DNA of 64,000 nucleotides from Streptomyces avermitilis MA-4680 = NBRC 14893. Lineage in GTDB: Bacteria > Actinomycetota > Actinomycetes > Streptomycetales > Streptomycetaceae. Where the stretch lies: positions 2,294,001 through 2,358,000 of the forward strand of contig NC_003155.5 of NCBI RefSeq assembly GCF_000009765.2. Reading direction: 5' to 3'. The notes beneath the pieces are model-generated. The model was not told where the DNA came from, made no database searches, and worked only from the letters and a program-made list of their open reading frames with translations. Shown here piece by piece: positions 14,851-23,238 of the stretch. The translations under genes were made by a program, and so were the position numbers. Within the stretch, counting starts at the first letter, position 1; each line of letters starts with the position of its first letter.

Positions 14851-15173
14851 GAGGCCTCCTCTTGGGGGCGGGCGCCCTCCAGTTCGGCGACATGGGCGCG
14901 CAACTCGGCGTTCTCCCGGGCGAGTTCGTTGTGCCGGGCGCGCGAGGACAGTGCCGGGTCGTCCTCCCACCAGTCGATGCCCATCTCCTTGGCCTTGTCG
15001 ACGGAGGCGACGATGAGCCGCAGCTTGATGGTGATCAGCTCGATGTCGAGCAGGTTGATGCGGATGTCGCCCGCGATCACGACGCCCTTGTCGAGCACCC
15101 GTTCAAGGATGTCGGCGAGGTTGGCGCCGCCGCCTGAGCCGTAGGGGTCGGGCAGTCTGCTGGGAGTGGTCAT
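14847..15173 (-). CDS. gvpJ: gas vesicle protein GvpJ (GvpA-type)
   Basis: A 108-residue GvpA-fold protein: NLADILERVLDKGVVIAGDI, RINLLDIELITIKLRLIVAS, then VDKAKEMGIDWWEDDP. A C-terminal coiled-coil-like tail (ELARENAELRAHVAELEGA) goes beyond the minimal GvpA fold. GvpJ is a minor tip-cone protein. ATG 15173 overlaps the gvpZ stop by 4 bp. Confidence 0.93.
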   Translation of the reverse strand: MTTPSRLPDPYGSGGGANLADILERVLDKGVVIAGDIRINLLDIELITIKLRLIVASVDKAKEMGIDWWEDDPALSSRARHNELARENAELRAHVAELEGARPQEEAS

Positions 15174-16306
15174 CGGCGACCCCCGCCTACCGGGGCCTCT
15201 TCCTCTTCGTACTCGTACTCCTCCTCAGGAGCCTCGTCCTCCGGGACCTCGTCCTCGTCGGCGTACTCGCCCTCCGGAGCTTCGTCCTCGTCGGCGTATT
15301 CGGCCTGCTCCTCGTACGGCTCGCCTTCTTCGCCGTCCGCTTCGCCGTCCTCCTGGTCCTCGTAGGCCTCCTCGGGCTCTTCGGACTCGCCCTCAGGGCC
15401 CGACTCCTCGGCCTCCTCCTCGGCGACCGCGTCCTCGTGACTGCGGACGACCTCGCCGTCGCGGATCTCGCCGCGCCAGCCGTCCTCGGCCTCGCCCTTG
15501 AGCGTGATGAAGCGGGCGAAGTTCTTGAGGTCGAGCCGGGCCCGGCGGCCCTGGGCGCGCCAGATGTTGCCGGTCTTCTCGAACAGGCCCTTGGGGTAGT
15601 ACTCGATGACGAGCAGCACCCGGGTGAGGTTGTCGGCCAGGGAGTGGAAAGTGACGACGCCCTTGGTCGTGCCCTTCGCGCCCTCGGACGTCCAGGAGAT
15701 CCGTTCGTCGGCCACCTGCTCGGTGGTGTGCGCCTTCCAGCTGCGGTTGGACCAGAAGACCTTGAGCTGCCAGTCGCTCGTCGTGTCGTCGGCGCGGTTC
15801 GCGCTCTTGACGCCCTTGGCGAAGGTGCTGAAGTCCTGGTACTGGGTCCACTGGTCGTACGCCGTGCGCAGCGGCACGCCGACGTCGATGAACTCGATGA
15901 TGACGGTGGGCTTCTTGCCCGCACCGCCCTTGCGCCGGCCCTTGCCGCCGGTCAGGTTCTTCAAGGCGCCCACGACACTGTCCTTGGCCCGGCCGGCGCC
16001 GAGTTCCAGGGCGGAACGCAGCGGGCCCTTGCCCTCGGCGAGTTTGCGGCCGCCGTCGAGCGCGAGCTTGGCGAAGCCCGGGCTGTTGCCTTCCGCGATG
16101 TCGTTGAGCTTGCCCGTGGTCTCACCGAGCTTGCGGCCGAAACCGACCAGCAGCCGCTGGGCCTGGGCGCCCAGGTACTCCTGCACCTCCGCCTTGAGCC
16201 GGTCGGCGGCCTCGCTCTGGACGACGCCGGTGATCGGGTTCTCCTTCACCCCGCCCTTCGCCTGGTCCTTCGCCCGGCCCGTCACGGACCCGAGGGTGTC
16301 ACTCAT
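15170..16306 (-). CDS. gvpZ: GvpZ, SRPBCC-domain gas vesicle cluster protein with acidic tail
   Basis: A 378-residue protein in three parts. Residues 1-110 are helical and amphipathic (AADRLKAEVQEYLGAQAQRL and LRSALELGAGRAKDSV). Residues about 120-270 are an SRPBCC/polyketide-cyclase-like domain (VGVPLRTAYDQWTQYQDF, then HTTEQVADERISWTSEG). The last about 90 residues are almost all Glu, Asp, Ala, Pro and Tyr (EYADEDEAPEGEYADED). The name follows the Streptomyces gvpOAFGYZJLSK order. The function is unknown; an SRPBCC pocket could bind a hydrophobic ligand. ATG 16306 overlaps the end of gvpY by 8 bp. Confidence 0.8.
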   Translation of the reverse strand: MSDTLGSVTGRAKDQAKGGVKENPITGVVQSEAADRLKAEVQEYLGAQAQRLLVGFGRKLGETTGKLNDIAEGNSPGFAKLALDGGRKLAEGKGPLRSALELGAGRAKDSVVGALKNLTGGKGRRKGGAGKKPTVIIEFIDVGVPLRTAYDQWTQYQDFSTFAKGVKSANRADDTTSDWQLKVFWSNRSWKAHTTEQVADERISWTSEGAKGTTKGVVTFHSLADNLTRVLLVIEYYPKGLFEKTGNIWRAQGRRARLDLKNFARFITLKGEAEDGWRGEIRDGEVVRSHEDAVAEEEAEESGPEGESEEPEEAYEDQEDGEADGEEGEPYEEQAEYADEDEAPEGEYADEDEVPEDEAPEEEYEYEEEEAPVGGGRR

Positions 16307-16985
16307 CGTCGCCGCCCCTTTCCCGGGTACGAGTCCGGGTGACCCGGCGCGCGGAACTCTTGGCGGCCGCCGTCCTCTTGGCGGCCGCCGTCCTCTTGGC
16401 GGGAGCCTTCTTGGCCGCCTTCTTCGCCCCGGCCGTTCCCGCCGCCGTCTTCGTCGCCGGAGCCTTCTTGGCCGGAGCCTTCTTGGCCGGGCCCTTCTTC
16501 GCGGCGGTCTTCTTGGCCGGCGCCGCCCGGCGCGGGCGGTCCTCCTCGCCGTCGGGCTCCCGGTCCCGCTCTTCCGGCTCGTCCGCCTCGCCCCGCTCGT
16601 CCCGTGCGTCCTCCTCGTCCCGCTCGTCCTCCTCCTCGTCGTCATCGAGGCCCGGCACGTCCGGCGCGACGCCCGCGAGCTGGTCGCGCACTTGCGCGGT
16701 CCGCCCGTGCAGCCGGTCGGCGAGTCCTTCGATCTGCCGCTCGAGCAGCGCTCCGGAGGCGGCCTTGCCGACGCCGCGCAGATCCTGCCGCAGCTCGTCG
16801 CCGATCTCCTTGAACTGCGGGTTGTTCAGCAGCTGCTGGGAGACCAGGTCGGCGAGGGCCCGCGGGGTGAGGTTCAGCCGCTTGCCGGCCACCATGGTGC
16901 CGACGGCGAACGCCAGCTTCATCTTCTTGGTACGTCCGAGGACGTATCCGGCCCCTATCGCGAGGCCCAGTCCTATTCGATTCAT
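16299..16985 (-). CDS. gvpY: GvpY, gas vesicle cluster protein with acidic then lysine-rich tail
   Basis: A 228-residue protein. It starts MNRIGLGLAIGAGYVLGRTKKMKLAFAV-like, a short Gly-rich hydrophobic segment. Residues about 40-105 are helical (PRALADLVSQQLLNNPQFKE and LERQIEGLADRLHGRTAQV). A strongly acidic stretch (about 110-145) follows, then a histone-H1-like tail of Ala-Lys-Pro repeats (KKAPAKKAPATKTAAG) to the end. Such a tail could bind polyanions, including DNA or the acidic GvpZ tail. ATG overlaps the gvpG stop by 4 bp. Confidence 0.8.
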   Translation of the reverse strand: MNRIGLGLAIGAGYVLGRTKKMKLAFAVGTMVAGKRLNLTPRALADLVSQQLLNNPQFKEIGDELRQDLRGVGKAASGALLERQIEGLADRLHGRTAQVRDQLAGVAPDVPGLDDDEEEDERDEEDARDERGEADEPEERDREPDGEEDRPRRAAPAKKTAAKKGPAKKAPAKKAPATKTAAGTAGAKKAAKKAPAKRTAAAKRTAAAKSSARRVTRTRTRERGGDDE

Positions 16986-17245
16986 CCTGTCGTCCCGTTG
17001 CCGGTTCCCGCGCCGCTGCGCGAGCTGGTCTCCAGCCGGTCGAGGAGCTCGTCCTCCCGGCGGTCGAATTCGGTCTCGTCGATCTCGCCCGCCTCGAGCT
17101 GCTGCTCGAGGCGGGCGAGTTCGGCACGGATCGTGGCCGGGTCGTAGTACTGGCGCTCTGCCTCCGCCAGTACCTGACCCAGCACCCAGATGCTGCCCCG
17201 CGCCGGTGCGAACGGCAGCAGCAGCACCTCTGTGATCAGGCCCAT
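16982..17245 (-). CDS. gvpG: gas vesicle protein GvpG
   Basis: An 87-residue protein with the GvpG signature: MGLITEVLLLPFAPARGSIW, LGQVLAEAERQYYDPATIRA, then LEQQLEAGEIDETEFDRRED. The last segment resembles a short helical hairpin found in SHOCT-like motifs. GvpG is an accessory assembly protein encoded beside gvpF. Its stop overlaps gvpY; 40 nt separate it from gvpF. Confidence 0.93.
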   Translation of the reverse strand: MGLITEVLLLPFAPARGSIWVLGQVLAEAERQYYDPATIRAELARLEQQLEAGEIDETEFDRREDELLDRLETSSRSGAGTGNGTTG

Positions 17246-17285
17246 GCCATCAGCTCCCGGTGGGCGGCCGCCGGTGCCCGGCGGG

Positions 17286-18053
17286 TCACTCGACCCGCTC
17301 GGCGCCGGTGAAGCTGTCCACCGACTCGGACGGGTCGGGTTCGACGAAGCTGTACGGCGGCAGCGGCCCGTTGAGCCGCACGTCCAGGTGCGGATGGCCC
17401 TTGCGCAGCTGCTCGACGGCGGCGACGAAGGTGTCGGCGGCGTCGCGTGCCACCAGGAACGACACGTTGGCCAGCCAGCCCGTCGACTCGGGGCCGACGC
17501 TCACCGCGTCGGCCGCGGGCTCCAGCGTGTGCCGCACGTCCACCGCGTCCTCGGCCTCGCGCCGCTGGACGGCCGCCGCGACCATCTCACCGAGTTGCAG
17601 GCGATGGTCGTAACTGCCGCCGCCCGACTGACGGTTGGCCTCGGCGAGCGCCCGTATCTCGGTGTTCTCGGACATCACGCGGTGCAGGACGGCCTCTTCG
17701 TCGTGGCTCGCCTTGACGTTGTACTCGACCCGGCCGGCCAGTGCCGTCAGGCGCTCCTTGTAGTGGTCGGCCCGCTCGGCGAGCACACCGGCGACGGCCG
17801 CGTCGTCCGCCCCGACGCTGCCGAAGCGCATGGGCAGCACGGTGCCGCCGCCTCCGGCCTCGTTCAGGACGTTCTGATGGGCGAGCAGATCCCTGCGCTT
17901 GGGGCGCAGCCCCTCGGGCGCGTCGCTGACGATCGCCGCCAGCTCGCCCTCCTTGATGATGCGCACCGGCATCGGCGGTTCGCCGACCCCGCCCATGCCG
18001 TCGGGGAGCGAGGGGTGGGAACTCGCGGCGATGCCGTAGACGTACGTACTCAC
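17286..18053 (-). CDS. gvpF: gas vesicle protein GvpF
   Basis: A 255-residue GvpL/GvpF family protein: [10 protein letters not shown] at the start, [26 protein letters not shown] (the H-x3-L...P-x-R-FGS hallmark), [17 protein letters not shown], and a C-terminal [13 protein letters not shown], equivalent to the family's final GPWPPYSF. GvpF is thought to chaperone GvpA during vesicle assembly. ATG 18053 overlaps the gvpA stop by 4 bp. Confidence 0.94.
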   Translation of the reverse strand: MSTYVYGIAASSHPSLPDGMGGVGEPPMPVRIIKEGELAAIVSDAPEGLRPKRRDLLAHQNVLNEAGGGGTVLPMRFGSVGADDAAVAGVLAERADHYKERLTALAGRVEYNVKASHDEEAVLHRVMSENTEIRALAEANRQSGGGSYDHRLQLGEMVAAAVQRREAEDAVDVRHTLEPAADAVSVGPESTGWLANVSFLVARDAADTFVAAVEQLRKGHPHLDVRLNGPLPPYSFVEPDPSESVDSFTGAERVE

Positions 18054-18475
18054 TCCTGCTCCTCCTTCCGGCGCGAGGCGGTGGACTTGCGGGCGCGGGG
18101 CCGGCTCTCGCTCTGCCCCTCCTCACGGGACTGCTTGAACGCGTCGGAGATCGTCTCGGCGGCGCCGGACAGCGCCCCCTTGGACTTGCCGCGGGCGCCG
18201 GACTCGGTGATGTCACCGACCAGGTCGGGCAGCCCCGGGCTCTTGTGCGGTCCGGATTCCAGGTCGAGCCGGTTGCACGCCTCGGCGAAGCGCAGATAGG
18301 TGTCGACACTGGCGACGACCACACGGACGTCGATCTTGAGAATTTCGATTCCGACGAGGGAGACCCTCACGAAGGCGTCGATGACGAGCCCTCGGTCGAG
18401 TACGAGCTCCAGAACGTCATACAGCCCACTGGAGCCACCTCCGCCACCGGTCTGCTGTGCGGGGACAACGGTCAT
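18050..18475 (-). CDS. gvpA: gas vesicle structural protein GvpA, with long C-terminal tail
   Basis: A 141-residue protein whose core (about residues 13-72: [20 protein letters not shown], then [20 protein letters not shown]) is the GvpA shell subunit. Cyanobacterial GvpA has about 70 residues; here a further 70-residue charged tail ([20 protein letters not shown], then Arg/Lys/Glu-rich) follows, as in other actinomycete GvpA. ATG 18475 is chosen, with GGGAGG 11 nt upstream; a TTG at 18502 is possible. As the main ribbed-shell candidate, it would assemble into the hollow vesicle wall. Confidence 0.92.
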   Translation of the reverse strand: MTVVPAQQTGGGGGSSGLYDVLELVLDRGLVIDAFVRVSLVGIEILKIDVRVVVASVDTYLRFAEACNRLDLESGPHKSPGLPDLVGDITESGARGKSKGALSGAAETISDAFKQSREEGQSESRPRARKSTASRRKEEQE

Positions 18476-18531
18476 GCGGGTTGAACCTCCCTGGTCCGTC
18501 AAATGGGTTGAGCGTGGGGCGGGGACGCGGT

Positions 18532-18879
18532 CTAGCGGGCGTCGGCCCGGCCGCGTTCGTAGCGGCGGACCCGGCGATAGCCGGTGAGTTCGCCGTACGG
18601 GTCGAGCTTCACCTCGTAGCTGGCCAGCAGGCTCATCGTGTCCGGGACACGGGCGAGTTCGAGAACCTCGACCTGCAACTGCCAGCCGTCCTCCGAGCGT
18701 TCGAAGGACGAGACCGACTCGGCCTCCAGGCCGGTGAGTTCGGCGAACTGGGCGCCTGCCTTGCGTAGCACCTCCATCGTGCCCGGCCGCTTTTCCGCCG
18801 TGCCGCCCCGCTCATTTCTCGGTGCGTCCTGCGTATTCTGTGAATCTTGTGATTTTGACGTGTTGGATGTGTTCGACAT
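18532..18879 (-). CDS. gvpO: gas vesicle protein GvpO
   Basis: A 115-residue protein. Residues 1-40 are polar and Ser/Thr/Asn-rich. The rest is the GvpO domain: [20 protein letters not shown], then [20 protein letters not shown] and [21 protein letters not shown], with the Y-x-V-x-LD-x-GEL-x-GYRR-x-RRY hallmark. GvpO is an accessory protein required for vesicle formation in haloarchaea. ATG 18879 has GGGAGG 6 nt upstream. It is the first gene of the gvp operon. Confidence 0.93.
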   Translation of the reverse strand: MSNTSNTSKSQDSQNTQDAPRNERGGTAEKRPGTMEVLRKAGAQFAELTGLEAESVSSFERSEDGWQLQVEVLELARVPDTMSLLASYEVKLDPYGELTGYRRVRRYERGRADAR

Positions 18880-18953
18880 GGCCACCTCCCCCTTCGAATG
18901 GCCACAAAGGCGAGGGCCAAACCTCCAACACTGCGCAACAGTCCGTGGGTCAA

Positions 18954-18968
18954 CCGCGCAATGCGCGG
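18954..18968. promoter_or_regulatory. 7-1-7 palindrome upstream of the gvp operon
   Basis: CCGCGCA-A-TGCGCGG is a perfect 15-base palindrome, immediately followed (reading minus) by TTGACC at 18953-18948, a good -35. No convincing -10 follows at 16-18 bases (TGTTGG is the best). It is a possible operator and promoter about 70 nt before gvpO. Confidence 0.4.
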
Positions 18969-18970
18969 AA

Positions 18971-18994
18971 CCGGCGCCCCCGAGGGGGCGCCGG
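18971..18994 (-). terminator. terminator hairpin of the transketolase gene
   Basis: CCGGCGCCCCC and GGGGGCGCCGG form an 11-bp perfect stem with a tiny loop, about 90 nt after the transketolase stop and upstream of gvpO. It probably separates the ndh-tkt transcript from the gvp operon. Confidence 0.6.
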
Positions 18995-19082
18995 GCAGGG
19001 CTCGGACCGTTAAGGCCCGGGCACGACGACGTGCGGTCCGCGCGAAGCCGCCGTCATCAGCACGGACGGCAGCTTCGGAAGG

Positions 19083-20933
19083 TCAGCGCACGACGGCCTG
19101 TTCCACCAGCAGCCGGGCCGCGGTGGCGATCGACTCGGCGTCGATGCCCGCGGCGTGCAACTGCTCGGCCGGGGACGCCGAGCCGGGCATCGTACGGACG
19201 GCGAGGCGCACCAGGCGGGGCACGGGGCGTCCGTCGAGGAAGGCGTCGAGGACCGCGTCACCGATGCCGCCCTCCTCGCGGTGGTCCTCGACGGTGAGGA
19301 GGCAGCCGGTGTCCTCGGCGGCCTGGCGCAGGGTGTCGCGGTCGACCGGCTTGACCGAGTAGAGGTCGATCACCCGGGCCCGGATGCCCGCCTCGGCCAG
19401 CGAGTCGGCGGCGGCCAGCGCCTCGTGGACGGTGACGCCGGCCGCGACGAGCGTCAGCCGGTCCTCGCCGGAGGACCGCAGCACCTTGCTGCCGCCGACC
19501 GGGAACTCCTCGTCGGGCCCGTACAGGACGGGCGACGCGCCGCGCGAGGTCCGCAGATAGCGGACGCCGTCGAGGCCGGCCATCGCGGCGACGAGCTTCG
19601 CCGTCTGGTTGGCGTCGCAGGGGTAGAGGACGGTCGAGTCGTACACCGACCGGAACATCGCGAGGTCCTCCAGTCCCATCTGCGAGGGCCCGTCCTGGCC
19701 GATGGACACGCCGGCGTGCGAGCCGACGAGGTTGATGCCCGCACCGCTGATCGACGCCATGCGCACGAAGTCATGGGCGCGGGTGAGGAACGCGGCGAAG
19801 GTCGCGGCGTACGGCACCCAGCCGCGGGCGGCGAGTCCGACGGCGGCGGCGACCATCTGCTGCTCGGCGATGTAGCACTCGAAGTAGCGGTCGGGATACT
19901 CCTTGGCGAAGTACTCGGAGCGGGTGGAGTCGCCGACCTCGCCGTCGATGGCGACGACGTCCTCGCGGGCGCCGCCGAGCGCGGTGAGCGCCTGCCCGTA
20001 GGCGTCGCGGGTGGCTACCTCGTCACCCTTGTCGTAGCGCGGGAGCTCCACCTGTCCCGGCGCGGCCACGGCGTGCAACACCCGTGCCGCCGGGGGATCT
20101 TGGACCTCGATGCGCAGCTCGCGGACGCCGCCGAGTTCGGCGATCGCCTCCTCGGCGTCCGGCAGCGGTTTGCCGTGCAGGCCCTCGCGGTCCTCGACGG
20201 CCGCGACGCCCTTGCCCTTGAGGGTGCGGGCGAGGATGACGGTGGGCTGGCCGCTGGTGGACTCGGCCTCGCCGTACGCACGGTCGACGGCGTCCACGTC
20301 GTGACCGTCGATCTCGATGGTGTGCCAGCCGAAGGCCTGGAACCGGCGGGCGTAGGCGTCCAGGTCGTGTCCGTGCCGGGTGGGGCCGCGCTGGCCGAGG
20401 CGGTTGACGTCGACGATCGCGGTGAGGTTGTCGAGGTGCTCGTACCCGGCGTGCTCGGCGGCCTCCCACACGGAGCCCTCGGCGAGTTCGCTGTCGCCGC
20501 ACAGCACCCAGACACGGTAACCGGTGCGCTCGAGCCGCTTTCCGGACAGCGCGATGCCGACGCCGACGGGCAGACCCTGGCCGAGCGAGCCGGTGGCCGT
20601 CTCGACCCAGGGCAGCCGGCGGGGCGTGGGGTGCCCTTCGAGGCGGCTGCCGAGCTCGCGGAAGGTGAGCAGTTCGGCGTCGTCGATGGCGCCGGCCGCC
20701 TTGTAGGCGGCGTACAGCAGCGGCGAGGCATGTCCCTTGGAAAGGATGAAGCGGTCGTTGCCGGGGTGGGCGGGACGGTCGAAGTCGTAGCGGAGGTGGT
20801 GGGCGAGGAGTACGGCCATCAGGTCCGCGGCGGACATCGAGGAGGTGGGGTGCCCGGAGCTCGCGGCGTCCGCGGCACGGACACTGTCGACCCGCAACTG
20901 CTGTCCCAGTTCGGTGAGTTGACGGGTGTTCAT
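19083..20933 (-). CDS. tkt: transketolase, animal-like class
   Basis: A 616-residue single-chain transketolase, shorter than typical bacterial enzymes (about 665-700) and close to the animal length. The TPP region reads CGDSELAEGSVWEAAEHAGY, then LDNLTAIVDVNRLGQRGPT, very like the vertebrate sequence (GDGELSEGSVWEA, LDINRLGQ). The canonical GDG is GDS here. DRFILSKGHASPLLYA binds sugar phosphate and cofactor; the second half has IDGEVGDSTRSEYF and FECYIAEQQMVAAAVGLA. Transketolase moves two-carbon units in the pentose phosphate pathway. ATG overlaps the upstream NADH dehydrogenase stop by 4 bp, so the two are coupled. Confidence 0.88.
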   Translation of the reverse strand: MNTRQLTELGQQLRVDSVRAADAASSGHPTSSMSAADLMAVLLAHHLRYDFDRPAHPGNDRFILSKGHASPLLYAAYKAAGAIDDAELLTFRELGSRLEGHPTPRRLPWVETATGSLGQGLPVGVGIALSGKRLERTGYRVWVLCGDSELAEGSVWEAAEHAGYEHLDNLTAIVDVNRLGQRGPTRHGHDLDAYARRFQAFGWHTIEIDGHDVDAVDRAYGEAESTSGQPTVILARTLKGKGVAAVEDREGLHGKPLPDAEEAIAELGGVRELRIEVQDPPAARVLHAVAAPGQVELPRYDKGDEVATRDAYGQALTALGGAREDVVAIDGEVGDSTRSEYFAKEYPDRYFECYIAEQQMVAAAVGLAARGWVPYAATFAAFLTRAHDFVRMASISGAGINLVGSHAGVSIGQDGPSQMGLEDLAMFRSVYDSTVLYPCDANQTAKLVAAMAGLDGVRYLRTSRGASPVLYGPDEEFPVGGSKVLRSSGEDRLTLVAAGVTVHEALAAADSLAEAGIRARVIDLYSVKPVDRDTLRQAAEDTGCLLTVEDHREEGGIGDAVLDAFLDGRPVPRLVRLAVRTMPGSASPAEQLHAAGIDAESIATAARLLVEQAVVR

Positions 20934-22291
20934 GAGGGTCCTTCCGTAGTGGGGGTGTCAGTGGTGGCGAGCCTCTCCGGGGCGCCGGGCATCCGTGCCA
21001 GTTCCGGCGACGCGGTGTCCAGGGGCACCGACCAGGACCGCACCAGACCCAACTGCACGGCCTGGCGCGGCAGTACGGCCTCCAGCAGCCAGTCGGCGGC
21101 GACGCGGACACGGTTGCCGGGCATGGCGGCGAGGTGGTAGCCGCGGGTGACGGCACCGGCGAGCGGGCCGGACAGGGGGATGCCGAGGGGGTTGGCGGCG
21201 GCCTGCACCCCGCCGAGGTCCACGACGAAGCCCAGGTCGCGGTGGCGGTAGGGGCGGCGGGTGCCGATGCCGAACGAGGCGGCCACGTTGTGGCCGGCGG
21301 TCTTCCCCTGCCGCCAGGCGTGCTGGGCGGTCATCGGGGTGTACTGGCCCGGATTCTCCAGGTCGGGTACGGCGGCCGCGTCGCCGCAGGCGAACACCTC
21401 GGGGTGGCCGGGGACCTGGAGGGTCGGCTCGACGAGCAGCCGGCCGCTCTCCATCGGCAGTCCGAGGGACTCGGCGAGCGGGTCGGGCCGCACCCCGACG
21501 CACCATACGAGGGTGCGGGTGTCGACGAACTCGCCGTCGGACAGCAGGACTCCGTCGGACGTCGCCTCCTTCACGGAGGTCCCCATGCGCACCTCGACGC
21601 CCCGCTTGCGCAGCACGCGGTCGGCGGTGCGCGAGAGCCGTTCGTCCAGTCCGGGCAGGACCCGGGGTGCGACGTCGAGCAGCAGCCAGCGTGGCCGCCT
21701 GCCCTCGCGCAGCGGCCGGTTGCGCACCAGCGCGTCGGTGAGCAGCTGCCCCTGTACGGCGACCTCGGTTCCGGTGTAACCGGCGCCGACCACCACGAAG
21801 GTGCACCGGGAGGCGCAGGTCTCGGAGTCGGCCGCCGCGGCGGCGAGTTCCACCTGGCGGGTCACGTGGTCGCGCAGATACAGCGCCTCGGGCAGTCCCC
21901 GGAAGCCGTGTGCGTGCTCGGCGACGCCGGGAATGGGCAGCAGCTTGTTGACACTGCCGGCGGCGAGCACCAGCCGGTCGTACGTCAGTGTGCCGACGTC
22001 GCCCTCCGGGCCGGTGTAGCGCACGGTGCGAGCGTCGAGGTCGATGCCGTCCGTCTGGGCCTCGCCGAGCACCAGCCGCACGTGGGGCAGTGTGCCGGCG
22101 AGGGAGACGGTGACGCGGCGCGGCTCCAGGATGCCGGCGGCGACCTGGGGCAGCAGGGGCAGATACAGAAAGTAGTCCGTCGGGTTCAGGAGAGTGATGT
22201 CGGCCTTGTGCCGGGTCAGCCGGGAAAGGGTGCGGGCCGTCTGGTATCCGGCGAAGCCGGCACCGACGATCAGGATGCGGGGTCGACTCAC
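20930..22291 (-). CDS. NAD(P)/FAD-dependent oxidoreductase, type II NADH dehydrogenase-like
   Basis: A 453-residue flavoprotein. FAD-binding ILIVGAGFAGYQTARTL is at the N-terminus, PTDYFLYLPLLPQVAAG follows, the second dinucleotide fold is FVVVGAGYTGTEVAVQG (about 166), and VFACGDAAAVPD then PMTAQHAWRQGKTAGHN close the FAD site. This is the NDH-2 pattern: a peripheral, non-proton-pumping quinone reductase. The C-terminus is hydrophobic around RGYHLAAMPGNRVRVAADWL, suitable for membrane association. It is translationally coupled to transketolase and lies upstream of the gvp operon. Confidence 0.87.
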   Translation of the reverse strand: MSRPRILIVGAGFAGYQTARTLSRLTRHKADITLLNPTDYFLYLPLLPQVAAGILEPRRVTVSLAGTLPHVRLVLGEAQTDGIDLDARTVRYTGPEGDVGTLTYDRLVLAAGSVNKLLPIPGVAEHAHGFRGLPEALYLRDHVTRQVELAAAAADSETCASRCTFVVVGAGYTGTEVAVQGQLLTDALVRNRPLREGRRPRWLLLDVAPRVLPGLDERLSRTADRVLRKRGVEVRMGTSVKEATSDGVLLSDGEFVDTRTLVWCVGVRPDPLAESLGLPMESGRLLVEPTLQVPGHPEVFACGDAAAVPDLENPGQYTPMTAQHAWRQGKTAGHNVAASFGIGTRRPYRHRDLGFVVDLGGVQAAANPLGIPLSGPLAGAVTRGYHLAAMPGNRVRVAADWLLEAVLPRQAVQLGLVRSWSVPLDTASPELARMPGAPERLATTDTPTTEGPS

Positions 22292-22559
22292 GATTCGCCT
22301 CCGGCGGGTTCGCTCGTACGGACTTTCCGCGTCCCCTGGGAGGGGTCACCCAAACCCGACGGCCCCGCGCGTTTCCCCCCTCCGGCGGGGATATCCGGCC
22401 GGGAAACCGACCCGCCCCCGTCGCGGAGGTGCCGCCCCTGCCCGAGTACGGCCACGTCCTGCGGATCTCGCCACCACCTCCCGTAAGACGACGCGCGGGA
22501 CCGCCGTCGGCCCCCGTCATCGCGACGGCCCCGCGACGCCCGGACCGAGCCGGCCCCCG

Positions 22560-23081
22560 TCAGGAGCCCGCTCGGCGGCCCCGGTGGTGCGGTGCTTCGG
22601 GGTCCATGTCGTCCTGACGCGGCGCACCCGGCTCCGCGGTTCCCGGCATCGGCGCGCCGGGCGCGACCGGCGGCACCGGCGGGTACGGCATGCCGAGGCC
22701 GCCCGGCGGCCCGGCGGGCGGGGTGCCCCCGACGACCCGGCCATGGTCGCCTGCCGGTTCGAGGTCGTACCTGGTCGTGGGCCGGGACGGCGACGGCCGC
22801 GCCGCGGCGCGCAGCAGCTGGGCGACGACACCGAGCACGGCGGCGGTGATCAGGGCGGCCGCCCAGCCCGGCAGGCCGAGCGACAGCGCCAGGCCGAGGG
22901 CGACCGCCAGCGCGGCACCCGCGTAGAGGGCGGCGGCGCCCGAAGCGGCGTAGAGCGTGGCCGTGCGGCGCTGCTTGCGACTCTGCTCGCGCAGCTCGTC
23001 GCGGATGGTCTCGCGGGCGACCTGCGCCAGCTCGTCGACCAGGCTCTTGTCCAGATGTTCCAGGTGATCGAGAGGCTTCAT
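22560..23081 (-). CDS. phage holin-like (PF07332-type) membrane protein
   Basis: A 173-residue protein. The N-terminal amphipathic helix (LDKSLVDELAQVARETIRDE, LREQSRKQRRTATLY) is followed by two hydrophobic segments, AASGAAALYAGAALAVALGL and WAAALITAAVLGVVAQLLRA, then a Pro/Gly-rich disordered tail. The layout matches the putative actinobacterial holin superfamily III / DUF1469 proteins, which are stress-associated and not phage genes. ATG 23081 follows almost directly after an 18-bp palindrome containing GGGTAC on both strands, so a leaderless transcript is possible. Confidence 0.65.
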   Translation of the reverse strand: MKPLDHLEHLDKSLVDELAQVARETIRDELREQSRKQRRTATLYAASGAAALYAGAALAVALGLALSLGLPGWAAALITAAVLGVVAQLLRAAARPSPSRPTTRYDLEPAGDHGRVVGGTPPAGPPGGLGMPYPPVPPVAPGAPMPGTAEPGAPRQDDMDPEAPHHRGRRAGS

Positions 23082-23083
23082 GC

Positions 23084-23101
23084 GGCCCGGGTACCCGGGC
23101 C
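23084..23101. promoter_or_regulatory. 18-bp palindrome with GGGTAC on both strands
   Basis: GGCCCGGGTACCCGGGCC is perfectly self-complementary. Reading leftward, GTTA-N15-GGGTAC (-35 at 23115-23112, -10 at 23096-23091) is close to the SigB pattern and would start transcription at or next to the ATG of the holin-like gene. Confidence 0.45.
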
Positions 23102-23238
23102 TCCGCTCCCGTAACTCCGCGCGTGACGCCGTACGCACGGCGAAGCGCCGGACCCGGAGCCGGCGGAACATCCGGCCGGGGCGGGGGATCGGTCCGAAGC
23201 GATCTCCTCCCCCGCCGGTCCCAACTAGGCTCTGCGGT

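Noticed and set aside
22560..23081. A prophage lysis gene
   Set aside because: The holin-like protein stands alone, with no endolysin, integrase, portal or tail genes nearby; this family is a common chromosomal protein in actinomycetes.
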